Shown here: one piece after another, positions 43,523 through 51,333 of the stretch
How the letters are laid out: each line of letters opens with the position of its first letter
Position numbering within the stretch: position 1 is the first letter of the stretch
Assembly: GCF_001306035.1 (NCBI RefSeq)
Contig: NZ_LGCM01000039.1
Span: 1 to 64,000 of the forward strand
Length of the DNA stretch: 64,000 bases
Direction: 5' to 3'
Origin: Levilinea saccharolytica
GTDB lineage: Bacteria > Chloroflexota > Anaerolineae > Anaerolineales > Anaerolineaceae
Program-made: the position numbers and the translations under genes
The notes under the pieces: generated by a model
Databases searched by the model: none
Told to the model about the DNA's origin: nothing
Seen by the model: the letters and a program-made list of their open reading frames with translations, nothing else

Positions 43523-45613
43523 TTACTTCGCCGGAAGGTATCGATACAGCGCCGACCCATAGGCATCTCCTACATAATCCAATCGTCCCGCAAACATGTC
43601 GGTGTACGGCTGAGAATACACCAGAATGTATTCACCCGCATACACATAATCCATTCCGATCTCATCCAGATATTCCGTGGCCGTGCCCGCTTTCAGCCGC
43701 TGGAAATAACTATAGCTGGAAATCAGCCCGTCCAGGTTGACCACCGTGCGGTCCTGAATGAAATAGGCCGTCACGCCGCCACCCGTCGAGCCGACCACCG
43801 CCCCCGGCTCGGTCATCTCCATCACCCCCTTGACCCCCGCCAGATACAGCTCTTCCTGGCCTTTTTTCACCTTCCAGGGGGTGATCTCGGCCATCTGCGC
43901 CATGAAAACGCCCGTCACCACCGCGGCGATCACCACACTGACACCCCAGTTCACCGTCCGCGGCACGCGCACCCGCTGGAGCAATTCATACACGCAGCCC
44001 AAGAGCAGCGCCGCCAGCAGGGTCTTAAAGGCCATCTCGGCCACCCAGTACCAACTGAGGGTCTCCACATAGGTGGTGAACTTGTAATTGGAAAGCTTGA
44101 TCAAACTGCCCCCCAGCAGCGGCAGCAGCAGCATCTGCCCCGCGGCCCGCCCGGCCCAACGCCGGTTGGCCCACAGCAGACCCGCGGCCAGCGCCGCCAG
44201 CCCCAGCCCCACCCCCCAGGCCGCCAGCTTGCGCGCGCGGATGGCGCGGGTTCCGTCGCCCTCAAAGCCCAGGGCTTCGGCGGCAGCGTTGCCCAGCCGT
44301 TTGGGAACCGCACGCACCTCCCACCACGGCCCGCGGTCGGGATCGGGGTTCATGCCCATCAGCCCCGGCAGGTCTTTTTCCGGGTAGCCGTATACGGTGT
44401 AAATCGTGCCCCACCAGCGTTTGATCTGCCCGCTGACCGGCATGGGCGTGCCCGCGTAGAGCACGTTCACCGCCAGGTACACCGCCAGCGTCACTGCCAG
44501 CGGGCCGTAATAACGCAGCCCGGCCTGCAGCCAAGGCTTCCAATGCAGCCGCGGGTCAGTCTCCGGCGCGCTCTCTTCCAAATCCACCCCACGGCGGCGC
44601 AGCACCCAGCCCACGCCGTAGCGCAGGGCAAAGGTCAACGCCATCCCCAAGGCCCAATCCACCACCAGCACCGCGCGCGGGAAGCGCGTCACCGCGCCGG
44701 CCGTGGTCAAAACGATCATCACCAGCCCCACCAGGGCCGAGGCCGCGCTGGCTGCCACGGCGATGCGCCACAGCGAGCGCCGGTTTGGAATCAAAATGCG
44801 CGTTCCGTACAGCCCAAAGAACAGGTACACCGAGAAGCGCATCACCAGCGACACCACCGCCATCCACACGGCGTAATCAGAGTAGAAGAAGTACAGGCCA
44901 ATCCCCAGGCGCAGCAGGTAGCTGGCAAACACCGAAACCAGGGTCAGCACCAGATCCCCCAGCAGCAGGTAGCGCAGCACCGGGGAGCGGAACATGACCC
45001 ACAGCCCCATCACCGCCACCAGGAAGATGTTGTCCAGACGGCTCAGCAGCAGCAAAGCCGCGGTGATGCCCAGTTTCAGCAGAGTCTGGGGGCTGTCTGG
45101 CTCGCCCGCCGCCCGCCGCAGCTCCAGGCTTTGCACCTGCGCCAGCAAAAGCAGGAGGAAAAAGGCGTACAGGCCGGATTCCATCCCCAGCATGTTGGTC
45201 ACTTTGTGAATATCGGGGAAAAACGCCCAAAAAAACGCCGCTGCCACGCCCACCGCCGGGCTGACGGCACGCCGCACGATGCGGTACAGCAAAACCGCGC
45301 TGCCCGCGTTTAACACTGTCATCAGCAGTAGCACAATGCGCAGCGGCAGGATCAAATCCAGGCGTGCCAGGGCAAAGATGGGAACCAGCACCACCATCCA
45401 CAGCGGGTGAAAGCCGTTGGTCAGGCCCAGACCGTCAAAGCTGACCCCGCGGCCCTCGGCAATGTTTTGCGCAGTCTTAAAATAATAAAAACCGTCGTCG
45501 GACGTGAACCAGTTCATCAAACTGTTGGGCGGCGCAAACACCGCGTATAAATGCAGCCCCACCACCAGAATAAAGATGACCCACTCGATTTTGATCGAAA
45601 CGCGCTTGAACAA
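43523..45613 (-). CDS. Polytopic membrane protein, probable GT-C type glycosyltransferase
   Basis: A 696-residue protein with about thirteen transmembrane helices in the first 540 residues and a C-terminal extramembrane domain (AGVKGVMEMTEPGAVVGSTGGG, then LDGLISSYSYFQRLKAGTATEYLDE). The early loop TSDDGFYYFKTAQNIAEGRG has the acidic-pair (DD) motif typical of dolichyl- or polyprenyl-phosphate-sugar dependent GT-C enzymes. The start is TTG at 45613 with GGGAGG five bases upstream. It probably adds sugars to a cell-surface polymer or lipid; donor and acceptor are unknown. Confidence 0.7.
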   Translation of the reverse strand: MFKRVSIKIEWVIFILVVGLHLYAVFAPPNSLMNWFTSDDGFYYFKTAQNIAEGRGVSFDGLGLTNGFHPLWMVVLVPIFALARLDLILPLRIVLLLMTVLNAGSAVLLYRIVRRAVSPAVGVAAAFFWAFFPDIHKVTNMLGMESGLYAFFLLLLLAQVQSLELRRAAGEPDSPQTLLKLGITAALLLLSRLDNIFLVAVMGLWVMFRSPVLRYLLLGDLVLTLVSVFASYLLRLGIGLYFFYSDYAVWMAVVSLVMRFSVYLFFGLYGTRILIPNRRSLWRIAVAASAASALVGLVMIVLTTAGAVTRFPRAVLVVDWALGMALTFALRYGVGWVLRRRGVDLEESAPETDPRLHWKPWLQAGLRYYGPLAVTLAVYLAVNVLYAGTPMPVSGQIKRWWGTIYTVYGYPEKDLPGLMGMNPDPDRGPWWEVRAVPKRLGNAAAEALGFEGDGTRAIRARKLAAWGVGLGLAALAAGLLWANRRWAGRAAGQMLLLPLLGGSLIKLSNYKFTTYVETLSWYWVAEMAFKTLLAALLLGCVYELLQRVRVPRTVNWGVSVVIAAVVTGVFMAQMAEITPWKVKKGQEELYLAGVKGVMEMTEPGAVVGSTGGGVTAYFIQDRTVVNLDGLISSYSYFQRLKAGTATEYLDEIGMDYVYAGEYILVYSQPYTDMFAGRLDYVGDAYGSALYRYLPAK

Positions 45614-45688
45614 ACCGACCTCCCTCTGCGCCGTCCGGTTCAGCGGTGCGGCTCAGGTTTTTTCGTTTTTCGGGCAGCCCCCATTATA

Positions 45689-47065
45689 TCAGCCTTTGGA
45701 AATCAGCTTCCATTCCTCCGGCGGGCGAGCCGCCAGCCCCATCCACAGCACCGCCGCTGGAAACAGTTGGAACAGCACGCGGTCCAGCGAATATTTCAGA
45801 TGCCAGACCTGCGGATGAGGCGTGATCACGTAGATCATCAGCGCCGCCGCCGCGGCAGCCCCCCAAACCGCCAGCCCCGCCCAGCCCGCCAGGGCCTCGG
45901 ATCCCCGCAGCCGTTTCCACGTCAGCGCGGTGTACACCAGCAGCACATGCCAGGCCCCCACCATCGGCAGGGTCTCCACCAACCCGCGCCACACCGCCCC
46001 ATAGCGCGCCGGATCCGCCAGCTTGGCCAGGATGTCGCCTATCCCCTGCGCAAACAAATCCCCTGGCGGCGCGACAAAGCCTTTAAATAGGATCAGGGCC
46101 AACGCGGGCAGTGCCGCCCCTGCCGCCAGCCACCCCAGCCAACGCGGATGGCGCGTGCGCAGGCTCACCGCCGCGCCCAGCATCAGCGTGCCCAGCCCAA
46201 AGACGATGCCCTCGTTTTTCGCCCAGGCCGCCAGTGCCGCGCACAGCCCCGCCAACGCCAGCATGCCCGCGGGATAGCCCCGCGTTGAAGCCAGCCAGGC
46301 CAGGGCCATGGCCGCCAGCACAAAGAAGGCCACGGCCATGTCAGCCGTCTGGTTGCTGCCCACCCAGATCAGCAGCGGAGAGCTGACCACCACCAGCGCC
46401 CCCAGGCTGGCCGCCGCCGCCCCGCGCTGCCCCCACAAGGCGCTGAAGAGCAGCCCCAGCGTGCCCCAGGTCCACAAGCCCGCCAGGAGCATCGGCGTGC
46501 GCACGGTCTGCTGCCCCAGCCAGTTCCAACTGACGGCTGCGCTCAAGGGGATCAACAAGGGGTAATCGGCGTGAGCCTTCCAATTCAGCGCGGGTGAAAA
46601 AGCCGCCCGCCAATCCGCCGCGCTGAGCAGATGCCGCGCACGCAAATTCCAGATGGCATAGGCGTCAAACGTGCCGTGGGGCGTGTGCTGCACCGTTTCC
46701 AGGTAGCTAAAGGCCGCCGCCGCGGCGCACACCGCCAGCACCCCCAGCAACCCCCAACCCCAGGCGCTGGGCCGCGGCCAAAAGCCCCCCGCGGGGCGCG
46801 GCACGGCCCGCCCGGCGCGCAGCGCCAACCCCCACAGACCCGCCGCCAACAGCAGCTCCACCCACAGCAGGCCGCCGAAATGCGCGCCGAACAGCAGCAG
46901 CGAGAAGAAGGCCAGGCAGGTGCGCACCCCCATCCCCAGGCCCGCTCCCACAATCAGCTGAAAGAGCAGCTCCGCCGCCTGGGCGGGGCGCGGCCAAAGC
47001 CAGGCCGTCAGCCCCCAGCCCAGCGCAAAGGCCGGCAGCAGAGTCAGCAGGCTGGCCGCAGTCAC
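45689..47065 (-). CDS. Polytopic membrane protein, glycosyltransferase-like
   Basis: A 458-residue protein with about twelve helices. The external loop TPHGTFDAYAIWNLRARHLL followed by NWKAHADYPLLIPLSAA resembles the first catalytic loop of GT-C family integral membrane mannosyltransferases, with Asp in FDAYAIW and HADYP. The GTG start at 47065 overlaps the upstream stop as GTGA, so translation is coupled. It ends a four-gene run joined by 4-base overlaps. Confidence 0.7.
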   Translation of the reverse strand: MTAASLLTLLPAFALGWGLTAWLWPRPAQAAELLFQLIVGAGLGMGVRTCLAFFSLLLFGAHFGGLLWVELLLAAGLWGLALRAGRAVPRPAGGFWPRPSAWGWGLLGVLAVCAAAAAFSYLETVQHTPHGTFDAYAIWNLRARHLLSAADWRAAFSPALNWKAHADYPLLIPLSAAVSWNWLGQQTVRTPMLLAGLWTWGTLGLLFSALWGQRGAAAASLGALVVVSSPLLIWVGSNQTADMAVAFFVLAAMALAWLASTRGYPAGMLALAGLCAALAAWAKNEGIVFGLGTLMLGAAVSLRTRHPRWLGWLAAGAALPALALILFKGFVAPPGDLFAQGIGDILAKLADPARYGAVWRGLVETLPMVGAWHVLLVYTALTWKRLRGSEALAGWAGLAVWGAAAAAALMIYVITPHPQVWHLKYSLDRVLFQLFPAAVLWMGLAARPPEEWKLISKG

Positions 47066-47517
47066 GGCTGCACCCGCTCAAACAGGTAAATGCCCATGCC
47101 GTACTCGGCATGCACCCGCACCGGGAAATGAGACTCAAAAAATTCATCCGTCTGCGGCTCCGCAAAATTACCCACGATCCACTGCGCATCCGTGCCCTGC
47201 ACCACCACCAGCGGGGCCAGGGCGTATTGGGTCATGGCAAATTCCTCATCCTGATCCACCGCCCCAAATTCCATCCCCGGCACGTCCCGCTCCGAGACGT
47301 AACCCACTTGCCCCTCAGCGGGCAAATCGTGCTTCAATTCTGCCAGCCGCCCCTGCCATTCGCTCACCGCGTCGCGACCGGTGGGCTGCTGGCGCAGTTC
47401 CAGCCCGCGCCGCAGCATCTGCCGCGCTGAAGACAGCCCGCTCAGCACGATCAACGCTAAAAAGACCGCCGCCAGCCAAAACAGCACCCGCCCCAGCAGA
47501 CCGCCGCGCGCCTTCAT
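47062..47517 (-). CDS. Single-pass membrane protein of unknown function
   Basis: A 151-residue protein with one N-terminal transmembrane helix (about 9-30) and an extracytoplasmic remainder with VSEWQGRLAELKHDLPAEGQV, GYVSERDVPGME and ending GIYLFERVQP. The ending resembles the soluble C-terminal regions seen after membrane helices in GT-C-type proteins, so it may be a detached periplasmic partner of the next gene (45689-47065). It overlaps both neighbours by four bases. No family was recognised. Confidence 0.65.
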   Translation of the reverse strand: MKARGGLLGRVLFWLAAVFLALIVLSGLSSARQMLRRGLELRQQPTGRDAVSEWQGRLAELKHDLPAEGQVGYVSERDVPGMEFGAVDQDEEFAMTQYALAPLVVVQGTDAQWIVGNFAEPQTDEFFESHFPVRVHAEYGMGIYLFERVQP

Positions 47518-48407
47518 GCGCCGCCCTCCGCCGCCGCACGCGCATCCGCATACCGGCCCTGCAAACAGGCCAGCAGCACGCGGTTGAAGCGTTCGGGGTG
47601 GTCGCGCTGCGGCCAATGCCCGCTGTTGGGCAAAATCACCAGCTGCCCATCCCGCAGACGCCGCGCCGCCGCCTGAGCATCTGCCAGGGGCACGGCCTGA
47701 TCGCGGTCGCCGTGCAGGATCGTCACCGGCAGCTCCAGTTCGCCCAGGCGATCCATCAGCACCGAACGCAGCCCGTGAGGCAGCATCTCGTGTTTTTGAA
47801 AAGCGTAAAAGCTCTTCCACACCCCCGGTTTGCGGCAGATGGCGTAGACCTCCTCCACCAATTCATCCGTGATCGCCTGGCGGTTGGCCAGGATATACCC
47901 CAGCGTCCAGCGCACCATCGCGCGGCTGCGCGCCAGCCAGGCGTAGGTCCAGCGCACCCACAGGTCCTGCTGAATAAAGGGGTAGGCCAGGCGGTGAAAG
48001 GGCGCGCGGCTTTGAAAGCCGTAACTGTCCACCAGCACCAACTGGCTCACCCGCTGGGGGTGATCCAATGCGAATTGCAGCGCCGAGCCGCCCCCCAGGG
48101 AAATGCCCACCAGGCGCGCGCGTTCAATGCCCAGCGCATCCAGAAAGTTCAGCAGGAAGGCAGCGTTGCCCTCCAGAGTCAGGTCAGATTCACCCACCTC
48201 GCTCTGGCCGTAGCCGGGCCAATCCGGCGCAGTCACGGCAAAATGCTGCCCGAGATACGGCAAGGTATAGCGCCACGAGAGCAGGGCCTCATCCATGCCC
48301 CCGCCGTGCAGCAGCACCACCGCCTCTTCGCCCTGCCCGCTGGTGTAATAGTGAATGCGCGCCGACCCCAGTTGCAGTTCCTGCGAACGAATGTCTTCCA
48401 TGCTCAT
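47514..48407 (-). CDS. Alpha/beta hydrolase
   Basis: A 297-residue alpha/beta-hydrolase fold enzyme. The oxyanion segment LLHGGGMDE, nucleophile elbow VGISLGGGSALQF (Ser in GISLGG), acid residue in HGDRDQAVP and catalytic histidine in PNSGHWPQRDHPERFN are all present. The sequence is near meta-cleavage product hydrolases and haloperoxidase-like esterases, but the substrate is open. The ATG at 48407 overlaps the upstream stop as ATGA; an ATG two codons later is equally possible by ribosome-site spacing. Confidence 0.88.
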   Translation of the reverse strand: MSMEDIRSQELQLGSARIHYYTSGQGEEAVVLLHGGGMDEALLSWRYTLPYLGQHFAVTAPDWPGYGQSEVGESDLTLEGNAAFLLNFLDALGIERARLVGISLGGGSALQFALDHPQRVSQLVLVDSYGFQSRAPFHRLAYPFIQQDLWVRWTYAWLARSRAMVRWTLGYILANRQAITDELVEEVYAICRKPGVWKSFYAFQKHEMLPHGLRSVLMDRLGELELPVTILHGDRDQAVPLADAQAAARRLRDGQLVILPNSGHWPQRDHPERFNRVLLACLQGRYADARAAAEGGA

Positions 48408-49924
48408 GCCTCTCCCACAATCTGCGTCTGAAACGCCTTGCCGTCCTGGCGGCAGATGGACTGCACCGCCAGCCGCCCCGACATGGCCACCACCGGCACG
48501 CTGCCCCCCGGCTCCACCCACTGCCCCGCCATCCAAAAGTTCTTCAGCCCCGGCAGCGTCTTGCGCATGCCCAGGATCATCAGCGGCATGGTGCGCTTGG
48601 TCAGCAGCCAGCCGCAGGAAGACCCCTGCCAGTTGCCCGTGTAGCGCTCATAGCTCAGCGGCGTGGCCACGTCCACCATCTCCACCTGCCCGCCGATGCC
48701 TGGGTAAAAACGCTCCAACTGCTCAATCACCTGATCCGCCACCTGATCCTGCTCGCTGTCATACAGGCGGTGGCCGTAAATGCGCTGCCAGTAGCCGTAA
48801 TGGATGCGCAGCATCACCACCACCACCGATTTGCCCTCCGGCGCCAGGCTGGGGTCGAAGCAGTAATTCTTGATCCCCAACAGGCTGCGCTCCTCGGCGG
48901 CGATGGTCACCGGTTGATCCAGCAGATGCACCGCCCAATGCGGCTCGCCGCTCAGATCGCGGTTGACGCCCAAAGACACCTGAATCTGCGAATGCAGCGG
49001 GAAGCTGCCGTCGTAAAATTTCTTCAGCTGTCGGGTCAGGTATTGGCCGCCCAGCATCTCAAACAGGGTGTTGTGCCCGTCCGCCGCGGAGATGACGTAA
49101 TCGGCACGGTACTCCTCGTCGTTATACAGGCGCACCCCCACCGCGGCGTCCTCTTCCACCAGAATTTTTTCCACGGCCGCGTTGTAATGGATCTGCCCGC
49201 CCAGGGCCAGGTAGCGGCGCTCGATGGCCCGCGCGAAATCCAGGGAAGCCCCCTGCGGAAAACCAGCGTTGCCGTTGGCCATGCACGCCAGCAAAGACAG
49301 CCCGGCCGTCATGGGGATTTCCGGCCAGGAGAACATCTGTGCCGCGGCCTGCCGCAGAAAAGGGTCCTTAAAGCGCGCGGCGAATTCCTCGGCGGAATGC
49401 ATGCCAAAGCGCAGCATAGGCGGCACAAAGGGCAGCATCTTCATCCCCAACGCGCGCCACTCGTTCGGCCCCCAGCTCTCGCGCGGTTCCTGCTGCAGAA
49501 GAGACATGTCAAATTTTCGAAAGGTACGCACCGCATCCGTGAAGGCGTGGATCAGTCGCCCGTCCGCCGGGCTTAGGGCCTGCATATGTTCTTCCAGCCG
49601 GTCGGGGTCAGCGTAAGCCACCAGGGTGCGCCCATCCGCCGCGCGCACACGCAGCAGCTCCTCGTGGTCAATCACCCTCCGCCCCTCCAGCGCGCCCAGC
49701 TCCTGCCACACGCGGTGAAAGGGCTGGCCGGGGCCGCTGCCGAATAAATAGTGAATGCAGCCGTCAAACACGTACTGCTTGCGCTCCCAGGCCGTGCACA
49801 GCCCCCCCGGCAGCGTGTGCAGCTCAAAGATCTGCGAACGGTAGCCGTTCATCTGCGCGTAACAGCCCGCCGCCAGACCGGCGATGCCCCCACCGATGAT
49901 AATGATTTCCTTCTGTGCTGCCAT
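48404..49924 (-). CDS. CrtI/CrtO-like FAD-dependent oxidoreductase
   Basis: A 506-residue phytoene-desaturase-type flavoprotein. The dinucleotide-binding start IIIGGGIAGLAAGCYAQMNG is followed by the GGLCTAWERKQYVFDGCIHYL family segment, and the C-terminal FAD motif appears as FWMAGQWVEPGGSVPVVAMSGR. Family members desaturate carotenoids or saturate related isoprenoids. No other carotenoid genes (crtB, crtE) are nearby, so it may act on another lipid. It heads a run of four genes joined by 4-base overlaps (hydrolase, small membrane protein, glycosyltransferase-like protein). Confidence 0.88.
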   Translation of the reverse strand: MAAQKEIIIIGGGIAGLAAGCYAQMNGYRSQIFELHTLPGGLCTAWERKQYVFDGCIHYLFGSGPGQPFHRVWQELGALEGRRVIDHEELLRVRAADGRTLVAYADPDRLEEHMQALSPADGRLIHAFTDAVRTFRKFDMSLLQQEPRESWGPNEWRALGMKMLPFVPPMLRFGMHSAEEFAARFKDPFLRQAAAQMFSWPEIPMTAGLSLLACMANGNAGFPQGASLDFARAIERRYLALGGQIHYNAAVEKILVEEDAAVGVRLYNDEEYRADYVISAADGHNTLFEMLGGQYLTRQLKKFYDGSFPLHSQIQVSLGVNRDLSGEPHWAVHLLDQPVTIAAEERSLLGIKNYCFDPSLAPEGKSVVVVMLRIHYGYWQRIYGHRLYDSEQDQVADQVIEQLERFYPGIGGQVEMVDVATPLSYERYTGNWQGSSCGWLLTKRTMPLMILGMRKTLPGLKNFWMAGQWVEPGGSVPVVAMSGRLAVQSICRQDGKAFQTQIVGEA

Positions 49925-49983
49925 CCCTCTACTCCCAAACGCCGACTCGGCCGGTTTCCCCCTGCGGCCCTGCGCACATCTGA

Positions 49984-49989
49984 ATTATA
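49984..49989 (-). promoter_or_regulatory. -10 box of the CrtI-like operon
   Basis: A consensus TATAAT on the minus strand about 60 bases before the start at 49924. The -35 position (TTCTGC at 17-base spacing) is weak. Confidence 0.5.
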
Positions 49990-50030
49990 AAAGAGGACGT
50001 GCAAAAGCAGAATGTTTTACGCGCCCCAGC

Positions 50031-50059
50031 TTGAAAACCGCCGCCAGAGATGGCATAAT
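50031..50059 (+). promoter_or_regulatory. Promoter of the small DUF1801-like gene
   Basis: TTGAAA (50031-50036), 17-base spacer, CATAAT (50054-50059). Confidence 0.6.
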
Positions 50060-50107
50060 CAGAGCATATCAGACTGCTTCACTCCAATTTCCCTCCGGAG
50101 GCTTCCC

Positions 50108-50479
50108 ATGACGGACTTACCCGCGATATTCAGCGAATTGAAAAGCCTGCTGCAGGCCTATGCCCCCCCGCTCATTCCCAAAATGGATACGGAGCACAGC
50201 TTTGACCTGTGGTCACAGAAAGACCTGGTGATTGAGGGGCGCAAACGCAAAGAGGTCTATTTTGCCGGGCTGATCATCCAAAAAAGTTACGTGGGCTTTT
50301 ATTTCATGCCCGTGTACGTTGAAACCGAGATGCAGACCTTCTTCCCGCCCGAACTGCTCCGGCATCTCAAGGGCAAATCCTGTTTTCATATTAAGACACT
50401 CACCCCCGAGCTGCGCGAGCAGATCCGCACCGTGCTGCAAAGCGGGTTTGCGCTCTACCAGCAGCGCGGCTGGGTGTAG
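50108..50479 (+). CDS. Small DUF1801-like protein
   Basis: A 123-residue soluble protein. Segments such as SFDLWSQKDLVIEGRKRKEV, YFAGLIIQKSYVGFYFMPVY and LKGKSCFHIKTLTPEL-REQI follow the pattern of the YdhG/DUF1801 fold (ligand-binding beta-sheet with a C-terminal helix), whose functions are poorly known. GGAGG lies six bases before the ATG at 50108. It stands alone with its own promoter. Confidence 0.65.
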   Translation: MTDLPAIFSELKSLLQAYAPPLIPKMDTEHSFDLWSQKDLVIEGRKRKEVYFAGLIIQKSYVGFYFMPVYVETEMQTFFPPELLRHLKGKSCFHIKTLTPELREQIRTVLQSGFALYQQRGWV

Positions 50480-50500
50480 GCCGCCCTCCATTTTGACTCC

Positions 50501-50538
50501 TTGACAAATGTTCCGATTACTGTAAAATTAATTTTACA
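50501..50538 (+). promoter_or_regulatory. Promoter with perfect 18-bp palindromic operator
   Basis: TTGACA (50501-50506), 16-base spacer, TAAAAT (50523-50528). TGTAAAATTAATTTTACA (50521-50538) is a perfect palindrome covering the -10 box and start point, as expected for autorepression by the ArsR-type protein encoded directly downstream. Confidence 0.85.
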
Positions 50539-50552
50539 ATTATCGAATTAGA

Positions 50553-51152
50553 TTGAAGGAGTTCAAAATAAACGACCCACAGCCTGCGTTCATCCAACTG
50601 CTGTCCTTTTTCAAAGCCCTGGCGGACGAGAAGCGCCTGAAGATCATCGGACTGCTAGCCCAAAAACCGCAGTCGGTGGAAAATATCTCCGCCGCCCTGG
50701 GGCTGTCGGTCTCCACCACTTCGCACCATTTATCCCGCCTGTCTAAAGCCGGGCTGGTATCGGCGCGCGCCGAGGGTTACTATTCCATTTATTCGCTCAA
50801 CACGGAGAAATTGCATCAAATGTCGCAGCAAGTCTTGCAGCCCCAAAACCTGCCGGAACTGGCCCCCGAAGCGGTGGAAGATGTCTTCGAACGCAAAGTG
50901 CTGAACGCCTTCATTGACGCCGAGGGGCGCATTAAGGCCTTCCCCGCCCAGCAGAAGAAATTTCTGGTCCTGCTCCGCTACGTGGTCAACGCCTTTGAGC
51001 CGGATACGACCTACACCGAAAAAGAGGTCAACGAAATCCTCCTGCGCTTCAACCCCGACACCGCCCAACTGCGCCGCAGCCTGGTGGAACACCACCTGAT
51101 GAGCCGTGAAGGCGGCGGCGGCCAATACTGGCGCACCGACGAGACCCCCTGA
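50553..51152 (+). CDS. ArsR-type regulator with DUF2087 domain
   Basis: A 199-residue protein. The N-terminal winged helix (about 12-95) is ArsR-like: FKALADEKRLKIIGLLAQ, then the recognition helix GLSVSTTSHHLSRLSKAGLV. The C-terminal 75 residues (FPAQQKKFLVLLRYVVNAFE to the end) are a DUF2087 domain, often attached to such regulators. No metal-binding cysteine pair is visible, so the signal is unlikely to be a metal bound at the classic ArsR site. The only in-frame start near the AAGGAG at 50556 is a TTG at 50553 upstream of it; the true start is uncertain and the mRNA may be nearly leaderless. Confidence 0.85.
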   Translation: MKEFKINDPQPAFIQLLSFFKALADEKRLKIIGLLAQKPQSVENISAALGLSVSTTSHHLSRLSKAGLVSARAEGYYSIYSLNTEKLHQMSQQVLQPQNLPELAPEAVEDVFERKVLNAFIDAEGRIKAFPAQQKKFLVLLRYVVNAFEPDTTYTEKEVNEILLRFNPDTAQLRRSLVEHHLMSREGGGGQYWRTDETP

Positions 51153-51157
51153 TCCCC

Positions 51158-51189
51158 CACCCTCCGCGAAAATCGGAGGGTGATTTTTT
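51158..51189 (+). terminator. Terminator of the ArsR-DUF2087 gene
   Basis: CACCCTCCG (51158-51166) pairs perfectly with CGGAGGGTG (51174-51182), followed by ATTTTTT. Confidence 0.9.
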
Positions 51190-51333
51190 CTGCTCCCTTT
51201 CCGTGAATTCTCAACCTGCTGCCGCGCGGCTTCCGGCGGCGGCCTTAAAGACCAGGACTGCTGTCCAGCCTCCGTTTTCCATTCTGTGACATAATAAGGG
51301 TATATCTTCAGCATCAGAAAGGGGAGGAAAACC

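Noticed and set aside
43418-45313. Long plus-strand open frame opposite the membrane glycosyltransferase-like gene
   Set aside because: Rich in His, Gln, Arg and Pro with no domain pattern; it is an antisense reading of a high-GC gene that has clear helices and a ribosome site on the other strand.
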